This document shows positions 42,764 to 50,545 of a stretch of 64,000 nucleotides of DNA, piece by piece (the first letter of the stretch is position 1; every line of letters begins with the position of its first letter). Both the position numbers and the translations under genes were made by a program. The notes under the pieces were generated by a model, which was not told the origin of the DNA, made no database searches, and saw nothing but the letters and a program-made list of their open reading frames with translations. This DNA is from Coriobacteriia bacterium (GTDB lineage: Bacteria; Actinomycetota; Coriobacteriia; Coriobacteriales; QAMH01), in the NCBI GenBank assembly GCA_003149935.1, contig QAMH01000008.1, forward strand, positions 186,001 through 250,000, read 5' to 3'.

Positions 42764-44488
42764 TTACGCCGCGCGAGGCTGCGCCCTTTCGATGGGCGTC
42801 GTGCGTGCTCTGGCCATGATGATGTCGAAGGACAGCGCAAACCACGAGAGCGCTGCCGCGGCGGCAAGCGCCCCGATAATCAGCCAAAACGGCGCAGCTG
42901 CGGCAAACGAGGTGGACAGCGTGAACGCGAGCACGGCCAACGTGCCGAGCACGACACCGCCGCCTGTCCATGCAAGCGATGATGGCCTGTTCCGTGTCGC
43001 GAGGCGTGCGATGCAGCCGCAAAGCGCGGGAAGCCATAGCAGCGCGCCGATGGCCCAGCCGTTGAGTGGGCCGCTCCAGTGGATTGGCCCGAACGAGACG
43101 ATCACCTTGCTCGCGTCCACGAGTACCGCGGTCACGAGGCTCGTCACGAGAAGCAGTACGATTGCACCTACGCCTACGCCGATGCTCCAGCGCTGCGATC
43201 TTTTCGCATTTGCTGCGCGCGCGCGACGCTCGAAGGCGCTATCGGTACACGAGCTCAAGGGTTGTTCCGCGAGGGCGTTCTCGACATTGCGTCCGTACGA
43301 ATCGACGAAGTGCGCAAGGGAATCCTGCACCTCGCTTGCAAGTGGCCGGTATTCCTGGATGGGGTCGAGACAGGCGAAGATCACCTCGTTGAGTTGTCCA
43401 TCCACTGCGGACAATGCGCTGACAAGCTTCTTGTCCGAGGGTTGCTGGCCGGTCTTCTTCATCGCTTCCTGGACGAGCGTTGCCGTCTGTGGCTCGCGCT
43501 CGAGCGTTGCGTCGATTCGGCCCGATGCCGCATGAGCGCCCTTCAAGCTGCGCGGCAGCTGCTCGGTCTTGCGCAGGTAGTACGAGCGCTCCGCCTCTTC
43601 GTCCTTGCCCAAGTCAAAGGGCGGGTGCCCGCTCAGCAACAGGTAGAGCACGCTTGCCGCGGCATAGACATCCACTGCTGGGTTCTTGCGCATGGTCGAG
43701 ACGTTGGCGACGTCTTCCGTCAGCATTTCCGGAGGGGCAAAGTCCGGCGTCGCGCCACGTGGGGCTCCGTAGCGCTGCGTGAGCGATGAGGAGCGTGTGG
43801 GAAGCACCGCTGAGCCAAAGTCCACGAGCCTGAGGTCAAAACGCCCCTCTCCTGCTTGCTCTTCGAGCGTGCGCGCCGACGTGTCGATCATGATGTTCGA
43901 AGTCGAGATATCGCGATGGACTATGCCGTCTTCGATAATCTCCATGCGTGCGAGCAGGGAGAACAGGTCGCGTCCCAGTTGCGCCACGGTCAGGGGAGAG
44001 AGTCTACCGGAGTCGTCGATGGAGAGATGGCGGATTGCCGTGGCAAGCGTTTCGCCTTCGACCCACTCCATGATGATGGCGTCCTTGCCGTTCAAGCGGC
44101 CTGACCCGTACAGGCGCGGGAAGCCCCGCACCCCCGAGAGCGTGCGCAGGGTCTCATATTCGCGCCTGAACGCTTCGGTGGCAATGTCGCGGGTGGGAGA
44201 AGATGGCGCATCGTCGGATGGCGCGGGCGTTGCTGTCTGCGTGGCCTCGGCGTTCATGGTCTTCACAGCGATCGGCTTGCCCCAGGTGTCCTCGCCGTAG
44301 AGGACCTGCCCCAAGCCACCCTCCCTGCAACGACTCTCATCGATGAAGATCGTGGCAAAGCGGCGCAGGTAGGCTTCCTGTTCGTCTTCCTGCAAGGTGG
44401 TGGGCGCGGAGAAGCCCTCGATGCGAACGAGACGCAGGCCGGTTGCGGCGTGCTCGTTGTTTGTGTCGGGATGTGGTTGATATTGCAT
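42764..44488 (-). CDS. Eukaryotic-like Ser/Thr protein kinase (copy 2) with C-terminal membrane domain
   Basis: A 574-residue paralogue of the kinase at 40236. It has GGLGQVLYGEDTWGKPIAVKTMN, MEWVEGE, VHRDISTSNIMID (again HRDxS), LVDFGSA and FAPPEML. After the kinase domain (about 60-350) and a helical linker comes a membrane domain with four to five hydrophobic segments (such as IGVGVGAIVLLLVTSLVTAVLV and the one containing IIGALAAAAALSWFALSF). Copy 1 has only one such segment. It lies 33 bases after the exported protein. Confidence 0.85.
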   Translation of the reverse strand: MQYQPHPDTNNEHAATGLRLVRIEGFSAPTTLQEDEQEAYLRRFATIFIDESRCREGGLGQVLYGEDTWGKPIAVKTMNAEATQTATPAPSDDAPSSPTRDIATEAFRREYETLRTLSGVRGFPRLYGSGRLNGKDAIIMEWVEGETLATAIRHLSIDDSGRLSPLTVAQLGRDLFSLLARMEIIEDGIVHRDISTSNIMIDTSARTLEEQAGEGRFDLRLVDFGSAVLPTRSSSLTQRYGAPRGATPDFAPPEMLTEDVANVSTMRKNPAVDVYAAASVLYLLLSGHPPFDLGKDEEAERSYYLRKTEQLPRSLKGAHAASGRIDATLEREPQTATLVQEAMKKTGQQPSDKKLVSALSAVDGQLNEVIFACLDPIQEYRPLASEVQDSLAHFVDSYGRNVENALAEQPLSSCTDSAFERRARAANAKRSQRWSIGVGVGAIVLLLVTSLVTAVLVDASKVIVSFGPIHWSGPLNGWAIGALLWLPALCGCIARLATRNRPSSLAWTGGGVVLGTLAVLAFTLSTSFAAAAPFWLIIGALAAAAALSWFALSFDIIMARARTTPIERAQPRAA

Positions 44489-44521
44489 GGCGTGTCAGGT
44501 GGTTTCTACGTGATGATACAG

Positions 44522-45469
44522 CTAGGACTGGCAGAGGATTTGGCGGGCACTTTCAAGTTCCTTGAGCGTGTATACGGTCTGGCCCTCCAGGCGCAGTCCG
44601 ATGATGTGCCCCTCGGCTATGCCCGTGAAGCATTCGGAGTGAGTGCCGGGGTCGGGACAGGCACGTGCCGCATCGAGGAAGTCGATGAGGATGTGCGACG
44701 CGCTGCTGATCATCGACCAGGCGTTGTTGATGGTGTTGTACTGATTTTCGTACGCGGGGTACTTACGCGACTCTCTGCTGCACTTGCTCTCGTATGCTGC
44801 TGCCTCGGAGATGCACTCGCGGGCGACTTCATAGGCCCACGGCATGTCGTTCCACAGGTTCACATCGCACTGTATGTCAGGTCCGTAGGTCCAGAATATG
44901 GGCGATCCGCTGACGGCGTTGGAGAGCATGGCGTAATGATCGAAGGCGTTGTTGAAGTCGTCGGAAAGCTCGCTTGCCGCAGCCTGGAGCTCGCTTTCGC
45001 TTGGGCCTGAATCGACGACGGGGTCTTCGGGCTGCGTTCCCTGGTCCCCCTGGTCTCCCGGAGTCACCTGGTTTCCCGGGGCGCTTGCGCCTCCTTGGGG
45101 GCTCTGGGTCACGGCCTGGCCTTCCTCGTTCACGGCTGCGGTCGCCGTTGCGATGACTCCTCCAAGCGAGCTCGCACCGATGGGAGCGATGTTGCCCGGA
45201 GAAAACGAAAACGCCCCGACGTCAGCACCACCGGCTGCGGCATCTCCAGCGGGCTGCGCGCCTTCCGCCGGGGATTCGCCGTTCGTGGTGCCAAAGAGCG
45301 CACCGCGAAACAATCCGCCTGGCTGCGCGTCGAATGCCGGTGGTATCGCAAAGGCGAACAGCGTGACGGAGCAGGCCACGAGAAGCGTCGAGGCGGATAC
45401 GAGAGTCCTGTGTGCTTTGGGGAGATGGCGAAGGAGGGCGCCAATCCCCGAAGAAGGTTTTGAGACCAC
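44522..45469 (-). CDS. Exported or membrane-anchored protein of the kinase/FHA module
   Basis: A 315-residue protein of unknown family. A hydrophobic segment at residues 22-45 (LVSASTLLVACSVTLFAFAIPPAF) acts as signal or anchor, followed by a low-complexity Gly/Ala/Pro/Gln region (50-160) with GDQGDQGTQ. A C-terminal domain (about 165-315) has six conserved-looking cysteines (QCDVN, RECIS, SKCSR, RACPD, SECFT, LCQS), which suggests disulfides outside the membrane. It is the first gene of the second kinase operon and has no counterpart in the first. GTG start with GGAGG upstream. Confidence 0.65.
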   Translation of the reverse strand: MVSKPSSGIGALLRHLPKAHRTLVSASTLLVACSVTLFAFAIPPAFDAQPGGLFRGALFGTTNGESPAEGAQPAGDAAAGGADVGAFSFSPGNIAPIGASSLGGVIATATAAVNEEGQAVTQSPQGGASAPGNQVTPGDQGDQGTQPEDPVVDSGPSESELQAAASELSDDFNNAFDHYAMLSNAVSGSPIFWTYGPDIQCDVNLWNDMPWAYEVARECISEAAAYESKCSRESRKYPAYENQYNTINNAWSMISSASHILIDFLDAARACPDPGTHSECFTGIAEGHIIGLRLEGQTVYTLKELESARQILCQS

Positions 45470-45545
45470 GCGCTTGTTCCTCCAATGTGCGCATCATCTT
45501 GGACGTGCCGCGACACGCGGGGTGCCAGACCCCTCCATCGTGAAA

Positions 45546-45594
45546 TGTTGCGCAAGTATTATATTTCGCTGCTTCTGGTTTTTGTTGCGCAACA
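45546..45594 (-). promoter_or_regulatory. Promoter of the second kinase/FHA operon
   Basis: Read leftward: TGTTGCGCAACA (45583-45594), 19 bases, TATAAT -10 (45558-45563), 2 bases, TTGCGCAACA (45546-45555). Same layout as at 41679. Confidence 0.75.
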
Positions 45595-45696
45595 GGATGA
45601 TGCTCGGTGATGTGCGTGTTCAGGACAGCGTGCTCGGCGCATCTTCGGCTCACGCCGTCGCTTTTCGCCATTCCGCAAAAAATTCAAAATTATGCA

Positions 45697-45743
45697 TTGA
45701 CAAAAAGTTAGCTATGTCTAATATGCAGTTAACATTAACTAAC
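45697..45743 (+). promoter_or_regulatory. feoA promoter with two DtxR-type boxes
   Basis: TTGACA (45697-45702) and TAATAT (45719-45724), 16 bases apart, form a good promoter. GTTAG-CTATGT-CTAAT (45707-45722) covers the spacer and -10, and GTTAA-CATTAA-CTAAC (45728-45743) follows. Both match the GTTAG-N6-CTAAC pattern with one mismatch and should allow iron-dependent repression. Confidence 0.75.
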
Positions 45744-45756
45744 TACGGAGGCTATC

Positions 45757-45981
45757 ATGACGTTATCGGATATCAAGCCGGGAATGAGCTGCACGGTCGT
45801 GCGTCTGCGCGACAAAGGCGCCACACGCCGTCGCATCATGGACATGGGCATCACCAAGGGTGCCCAGATCAAGGTCGACAAGGTCGCCCCGCTCGGTGAT
45901 CCCGTCGATTTGACCGTGCGTGGCTATCATCTGTCGCTGCGCAAGGAAGACCTCAACAAGATCGAGGTCGAAACGGCATAA
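45757..45981 (+). CDS. feoA: Ferrous iron transport protein FeoA
   Basis: A 74-residue SH3-like protein that assists FeoB. It begins MTLSDIKPGMSCTVVRLRDKG and includes RRRIMDMGITKGAQIKVDKVAPLGDPVDLTVRGYHLSLRKEDLNKI, the full FeoA pattern. A GGAG site precedes the start. feoB follows after a 150-base gap holding another box and a repeat. Confidence 0.93.
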   Translation: MTLSDIKPGMSCTVVRLRDKGATRRRIMDMGITKGAQIKVDKVAPLGDPVDLTVRGYHLSLRKEDLNKIEVETA

Positions 45982-45999
45982 CCACACGAAATGACGATG

Positions 46000-46031
46000 G
46001 GCTGGCCCTCCCTGTACCAGCCTATCTTTTT
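46000..46031 (+). terminator. Weak terminator or attenuator between feoA and feoB
   Basis: GGCTGG (46000-46005) pairs with CCAGCC (46017-46022), followed by TATCTTTTT. The 6-bp stem is short. Confidence 0.45.
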
Positions 46032-46038
46032 GCATTGA

Positions 46039-46056
46039 TGTTAGCTACAGCTAACA
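46039..46056. promoter_or_regulatory. DtxR-type box before feoB
   Basis: TGTTAGCTACAGCTAACA is a perfect 8-2-8 inverted repeat and fits GTTAG-N6-CTAAC exactly. It suggests separate iron control of feoB. Confidence 0.8.
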
Positions 46057-46089
46057 AATGAGACAATTACTCAGAGCAATTGTCTCATT
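46057..46089. repeat. Family A palindrome before feoB
   Basis: AATGAGACAATT...AATTGTCTCATT with loop ACTCAGAGC, abutting the DtxR box. Confidence 0.8.
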
Positions 46090-46129
46090 ATCAGACGTTC
46101 CAAAAGCAAGGAGAGGAAGAGAGCACGAC

Positions 46130-48820
46130 ATGGAAACGACCATCGCGCTGGTGGGCAACCCCAACTCAGGCAAGACGACGCTGTTCAACCAGCTCACCGG
46201 CAACCACCAATACGTGGGCAACTGGCCGGGCGTAACGGTGGAGCGCAAGACGGGGCACCTCAAGGCGGACAAGAACATTCGCTTTGTCGACCTTCCCGGC
46301 ATCTATTCGCTATCGCCGTATTCGAACGAGGAGGTCATCTCCCGCAACTACCTGGCCGATGGTCACCCCGACGCCATCATCAACATCGTCGATGCGTCGA
46401 ATCTCGAGCGTAATCTCTACCTCACCACGCAGCTCATGGAGTTCGGCGTTCCCGTCGTGGTCGCGCTCAATCAGATGGACATCGTCAAGAAGCGCGGCTA
46501 CACCATCAAGTCCAAGGAGCTCTCAGAGCAGCTGCAGGTGCCCGTCGTCGAGATTTCGGCCCTGCGCGGCGACGGCATGAAGGAGCTCGTGGCCACGGTC
46601 GTGAAGGCTGCCTGCGAAGGTATCGCCCCGCAGCCCGTCTCGTTCACGCCTGAGCTCGAAACCGCGCTCAAGAAGATCGAGGACAAGCTCCCCAGCGTCA
46701 TGTCCGATGACATGCGTCGTTACTACGCCATCAAGCTCTTCGAGCGTGACAAGGAGGCTATCGAGGAGCTTGGCGCCAAGGTCAACTGCGACGAAGTCAT
46801 CTTCGAGGCCGAAAGCCTCTTCAATGACTCGTCAGATGCCATCATCACCAACGAGCGCTATCGTTACATCGAGGGCTTCATCAAGCGCGTCCAGCGCCGC
46901 TCGATTTCCGGTGCGACAATCTCGGAGAAGGTCGATAGCGTCCTCACCAACCGCATCCTGGCGTTACCAATCTTTGTCGTGGTCATCACGCTCATCTACT
47001 ACATTTCCATCAGCACCGTCGGCACTTATGCGACCGACTGGGCCAACGACGGCGTCTTTGGCGACGGCTGGTATCTTGACCCGGTTGCCATCGTGTCAAC
47101 CGAGGGTACGGCGCAATCCGCACTCGACGCGGCGACCGAGCCCTACGACGAGGCGCAGACCGCTGTCAACGAGTATCTGACGCAAGCTGGCGAGGCGGGC
47201 GTCAACACCGATGCGATAGCGGCGTTCATCGGCGAGAAAGCCGACGAGGGCGCCGACCTCGAGTCTCCCGAGTTCCAGGCCGCGCTCGCGGCGTTCGAGC
47301 AAGACACTGCCAGCTCCGGTTTCGTGGCCGAGTACACCTCGGTCGACGAGGAATCCTCAATGGAGACCGACTACTTCGTGTACTACGGCGAAGCAGGCGA
47401 AGAGCAGGCGTTGGCTCTTGCCGATGCCCGCAACGAGGAAATCGCCGCCGAAGGCCGCGAGGGGTCTGCCGAGGCCGTCGTCTACAGCTTTGACGGCGAA
47501 GCCACCGATGGGGAGACCGGCGAGGTCATCACCCAGGGTGTCGGCGTGCCCGCACCCGAGGACCCGAGCGCCTACGGTATCTGGATTCCCGGCATCCCCG
47601 TCCTCATCGGCACCGCTCTCGAGGCCGTCGGCTGCGTCGGCTGGCTCTACGACCTCATCATGGACGGCATCGTTGCCGGTGTCGGCGCCGTACTTGGCTT
47701 CGTCCCGCAGATCATGATCCTGTTCTTCCTGCTGGCTATCCTCGAGGCATGTGGCTACATGGCCCGCGTCACCTTCATCCTCGATCGCCTCTTCCGTCGC
47801 TTCGGCCTGTCGGGCAAGACCTTCGTGCCCATGATCGTCGGCACCGGTTGTGGCGTGCCGGGCATCATGGCTTCGCGCACAATCGAGTCCGAAAGCGCTC
47901 GTCGCCTCACGGTCATGACCACGACCTTCATGCCGTGCTCGGCCAAGCTGCCCATCATCGCGCTCATCGCCACGGCCATCTTCGGCGGCGTGTGGTGGGT
48001 CGCCCCGCTCGCGTACTTCATGGGCATCGCCGCCATCATCGTCTCGGGCATCATCCTGCGCAAGACCAGGCCGTTCATGGGCAAGGTCACGCCGTATGTC
48101 ATGGAGCTTCCCGAGTACCGCCTGCCGCGCTTCGTCGATTTGCTGCGCAGTATGTGGGACCGCGCCTGGGCCTTCATCAAGAAGGCGGGCACCATCATCC
48201 TGCTCGCCACGATCGTGGTCTGGTTCCTGTCCGGATACGGCATCTACGAGGGCCAGTTCATGTGGGTCGGCGAGGACCTGATGGATTACTCGTTCCTCGC
48301 GTACTTTGGCAACGCCTTCGCGTGGATCTTCGCACCGCTCGGCTTCAACAACTGGGAGTGCGCGTCCACCGTTATCACCGGCCTCATCGCCAAGGAGAAC
48401 GTCATCTCGACGATGGCCGTGGTGTACGGCGGCGATCCTAACGTCGCGTGGACCAGCGCCTACATGGCGTCGCTCGCGGCGACGACCGGCTCCGTCTTAC
48501 TCGTTCCTGTCGCGGCCTTCGCCTTCATGACCTTCCAGCTGCTTTGCGCACCGTGCTTCGCGGCCATGGGAGCCATCAAGCGCGAGATGGGCGGCTTCAA
48601 CAAGTGGTTCTGGGCTGCCATCGGCTGGGAATGCGGCTTTGCCTACGTCATCGCGCTCATCATCTTCCAGATCGGCGCGTGGGTCACGACCGGCATTTTC
48701 AGCCTCGGTACCATCGTCGCCCTCGTGTTCGTCGCGGCCCTGATCTGGGCGCTCTTCCGCCCGGCCAGCAAACCCGCAGCCCCCGAGCAGGCCAACTCGG
48801 CTGCAAAGGCGGCTGCGTAG
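46130..48820 (+). CDS. feoB: Ferrous iron transporter FeoB with a large extracytoplasmic insertion
   Basis: FeoB is the GTPase-permease for Fe2+. The G domain begins METTIALVGNPNSGKTTLFNQLTG (G1), VDLPGIYSLSPYS (G3) and ALNQMDI (G4), with helical GDI to about residue 270. The membrane domain shows segments LALPIFVVVITLIYYISIS, then the Gate motifs with VPMIVGTGCGVPGIMASRTI and MPCSAKLPIIALIA. Between the first and next membrane segments (about residues 310-490) lies an insertion of about 170 residues rich in Ala, Glu and Asp, absent from usual FeoB of about 670-770 residues. Length 896. I chose the ATG at 46130, where AAGGAGAGGAAGAG lies upstream. Confidence 0.95.
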   Translation: METTIALVGNPNSGKTTLFNQLTGNHQYVGNWPGVTVERKTGHLKADKNIRFVDLPGIYSLSPYSNEEVISRNYLADGHPDAIINIVDASNLERNLYLTTQLMEFGVPVVVALNQMDIVKKRGYTIKSKELSEQLQVPVVEISALRGDGMKELVATVVKAACEGIAPQPVSFTPELETALKKIEDKLPSVMSDDMRRYYAIKLFERDKEAIEELGAKVNCDEVIFEAESLFNDSSDAIITNERYRYIEGFIKRVQRRSISGATISEKVDSVLTNRILALPIFVVVITLIYYISISTVGTYATDWANDGVFGDGWYLDPVAIVSTEGTAQSALDAATEPYDEAQTAVNEYLTQAGEAGVNTDAIAAFIGEKADEGADLESPEFQAALAAFEQDTASSGFVAEYTSVDEESSMETDYFVYYGEAGEEQALALADARNEEIAAEGREGSAEAVVYSFDGEATDGETGEVITQGVGVPAPEDPSAYGIWIPGIPVLIGTALEAVGCVGWLYDLIMDGIVAGVGAVLGFVPQIMILFFLLAILEACGYMARVTFILDRLFRRFGLSGKTFVPMIVGTGCGVPGIMASRTIESESARRLTVMTTTFMPCSAKLPIIALIATAIFGGVWWVAPLAYFMGIAAIIVSGIILRKTRPFMGKVTPYVMELPEYRLPRFVDLLRSMWDRAWAFIKKAGTIILLATIVVWFLSGYGIYEGQFMWVGEDLMDYSFLAYFGNAFAWIFAPLGFNNWECASTVITGLIAKENVISTMAVVYGGDPNVAWTSAYMASLAATTGSVLLVPVAAFAFMTFQLLCAPCFAAMGAIKREMGGFNKWFWAAIGWECGFAYVIALIIFQIGAWVTTGIFSLGTIVALVFVAALIWALFRPASKPAAPEQANSAAKAAA

Positions 48821-49017
48821 ATGAGACAAAAGTCGCCGGGGCAGTTTTGTCTCATTGTCCCGGCTGCATAGAACGTTTACCCCTGGCTTCAGGACAAGCC
48901 TTCTTCATGGGCGGCTCCTCCACCCGCCTGAAAATGTCCTCCCTCTCTCCGGGAAGCGCCCCTTACGGGGCGTTTCCTGCGTTTGGCAGACAAAACTGCC
49001 CCGGCGACTTTTGTCTG
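48821..49017. repeat. Inverted pair of family A units after feoB, with a spacer
   Basis: Unit one (48821-48855) is ATGAGACAAAAGTCGCCGGGG...TTTTGTCTCAT. Unit two (48987-49017) is CAGACAAAACTGCCCCGG..., in inverse orientation. The spacer (48856-48986) contains a terminator-like hairpin at 48954 and no gene I can support. Confidence 0.8.
48954..48975 (+). terminator. Terminator-like hairpin after feoB
   Basis: AAGCGCCCC-TTAC-GGGGCGTTT. The nine-pair stem (one G-T pair) ends in TTT. Confidence 0.7.
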
Positions 49018-49077
49018 GTTTCACCTCGCACATTTAAGACAATTGACGCTTAATTCAACTTGCTGATATAGGTAAAT

Positions 49078-49096
49078 TGCATGTAAAATACATGCA
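49078..49096. promoter_or_regulatory. Operator upstream of the RHH/PIN pair
   Basis: TGCATGTA-AAA-TACATGCA is a perfect 8-3-8 inverted repeat, 27 bases before the antitoxin start. Confidence 0.65.
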
Positions 49097-49123
49097 TAAT
49101 AAATATCGATGAAGGAGCACTTC

Positions 49124-49480
49124 ATGCCGGCGTTGCAAGTAAGAGATTTCCCCGATGCCCTTTACGAGGACCTGCGTGAGTATGCCGCGCGGCATCATCG
49201 CAGCATGGCCCAGCAAACGGTGGATGCCGTCGATTGCCTGATACACGGCACCGCACCTGCGCAGACATGCGGATGTGCAACTCCCGCATCATTCGACCTC
49301 ACCTCTGTCCGGAAGTTGCGCATAGCCAAACGCGAGGAGGTGTTCCGTCGGGCAGCCGAACGCAGGACGCAGCGGCAAGACGGCCTTCCCAATCCGGTGG
49401 AGATGCTCGCCCAGGCTAGGGACGAGCGTGACGAGCAGCTCGAGCACGTCATGGCAGAGGTCATGGAGGACGCACGATGA
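49124..49480 (+). CDS. FitA/RHH-type antitoxin
   Basis: A 118-residue antitoxin. The first 45 residues, PALQVRDFPDALYEDLREYAARHHRSMAQQ, are the FitA-like ribbon-helix-helix. The rest is helical and charged. The ATG at 49124 follows AAGGAG. Its stop overlaps the toxin start (ATGA at 49477-49480), so the pair is coupled. Confidence 0.8.
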   Translation: MPALQVRDFPDALYEDLREYAARHHRSMAQQTVDAVDCLIHGTAPAQTCGCATPASFDLTSVRKLRIAKREEVFRRAAERRTQRQDGLPNPVEMLAQARDERDEQLEHVMAEVMEDAR

Positions 49481-49890
49481 TTGTCCTCGATACTAATGCC
49501 GCCGTTGCGATTGCCATGGGCACCGACTTGGGCGATGCTCTTGTCATGTTGCGTAACCCCGACGAGCGTGTCATCGCGCCTTCGTTCATGCATGCCGAGG
49601 TAGCTCACGTGATGAGCAAGTATGTGCGCGGGGGATACCTCGAGGTTTCGCAGGCTGTGGACTGCGCACGCGATGCCCTGCTTCTCGTGGACGAGTTTCG
49701 CGATGATGCCTCGCTATGGACGGAGGCCCTCACCGAATCACTGCGGCTCGGCCACTCTTCGTATGACCTATTCTACCTGGTGCTCGCTCGCCGAGAGGGG
49801 GCAACGCTGTTTACGTTAGATCGCAAACTCCAGAAACTCTGCGACAAAAATGGCGTCAATGCCGTTTGGCTCGACTGGAATTTTGGGTGA
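49477..49890 (+). CDS. PIN-domain toxin
   Basis: A 137-residue VapC-like PIN protein. IVLDTNAAVAIAMG has the first Asp, SFMHAEVAHVMSKYV the Glu, and HSSYDLFYLVLARREGATLFTLDRKLQKL the final Asp residues. It pairs with the overlapping RHH antitoxin. Confidence 0.85.
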   Translation: MIVLDTNAAVAIAMGTDLGDALVMLRNPDERVIAPSFMHAEVAHVMSKYVRGGYLEVSQAVDCARDALLLVDEFRDDASLWTEALTESLRLGHSSYDLFYLVLARREGATLFTLDRKLQKLCDKNGVNAVWLDWNFG

Positions 49891-49904
49891 AGATTCTCTA
49901 ATCC

Positions 49905-49965
49905 AGCTGTCGCAGAATTTGCGACAGCTCACCAGACAAAATTGCCCCGGCGACTTTTTGTCTGG
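49905..49965. repeat. Hairpin and family A unit after the PIN gene
   Basis: AGCTGTCGCA-N5-TGCGACAGCT (49905-49929) is a perfect 10-bp hairpin. It is followed by CAGACAAAATTGCCCCGG...TTTTTGTCTGG (49933-49965), the same unit as at 48987. The DtxR stop is two bases on. Confidence 0.8.
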
Positions 49966-49966
49966 T

Positions 49967-50386
49967 CTACAACCGCGTGCTCGTGGGGGTCTCGGAGACG
50001 GGGCCGAAGTTCTCCTCGTACCAGGCGATCCACTTGTTCATCGTATCCTCGCTGACAGCATGCTCCATCATGCACGCCTCGCGATTAGCCGCCTCTTCAT
50101 CCACGCCGAGCGCATCGATGAGGAAGGCGCGCAGTACGCGATGACGCGTGAGGATATGCTCGCCGTATTCCTTGCCAACTTGGGTGAGGGTGATTTCGCC
50201 GTAACGCTCCTGCTCGATGTAACCCATCTCACGCAGGTTCTTTGTTGCACGTGCAACACTGGCCTTGGAAAAGCCAAGCGCATCCGCGACGTCGGTGGAG
50301 CGCACCGAGCCACTGCCATGCAGGGCAAGGTCGTAGATTGCTTCGATGTAATCCTCATATGAGGGGGTAAGGTCGCCTATGGCCAC
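49967..50386 (-). CDS. DtxR/MntR-family metal-dependent repressor
   Basis: A 139-residue repressor. The winged helix (SYEDYIEAIYDLAL...VRSTDVADALGFSKASVARATKNLREMGYI) is followed by the metal-binding dimer domain with HRVLRAFLIDALGVDEEAANREACMMEHAVSEDTMNKWIAWYE, containing the Cys/Met-Glu-His ligands. The SH3-like third domain is absent, as in MntR. Lying among feo genes, it is the best candidate to bind the GTTAG-N6-CTAAC sites at 45707, 45728, 46040 and 54118 (inference). Fe2+ or Mn2+ sensing cannot be told apart here. Confidence 0.85.
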   Translation of the reverse strand: MAIGDLTPSYEDYIEAIYDLALHGSGSVRSTDVADALGFSKASVARATKNLREMGYIEQERYGEITLTQVGKEYGEHILTRHRVLRAFLIDALGVDEEAANREACMMEHAVSEDTMNKWIAWYEENFGPVSETPTSTRL

Positions 50387-50486
50387 GATGAGCTCCGCTC
50401 GCTTCGAGAGTCGATGATAAACGCATTATACTACGGATGGATAATCACGGCGTGTTCTTTATCTGGATTTATGGATAATGCGGAGA

Positions 50487-50519
50487 AATGAGACGGTTGC
50501 TCAGAGACATTGTCTCATT
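50487..50519. repeat. Family A palindrome
   Basis: AATGAGACGGTTGCTCAGAG...TGTCTCATT, very similar to the unit at 46057, in the gap between the DtxR-type repressor and modC. Confidence 0.8.
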
Positions 50520-50545
50520 GTCGAGGTCTGAGAGCTGCGGTTACG

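Noticed and set aside
42735..43037. A 101-residue N-terminal extension of the second FHA protein
   Set aside because: It overlaps the kinase gene in another frame, is arginine-rich noise, and is absent from copy 1.
48856..48986. A small gene between the paired repeats after feoB
   Set aside because: The frames here have no ribosome site and cross the terminator-like hairpin.
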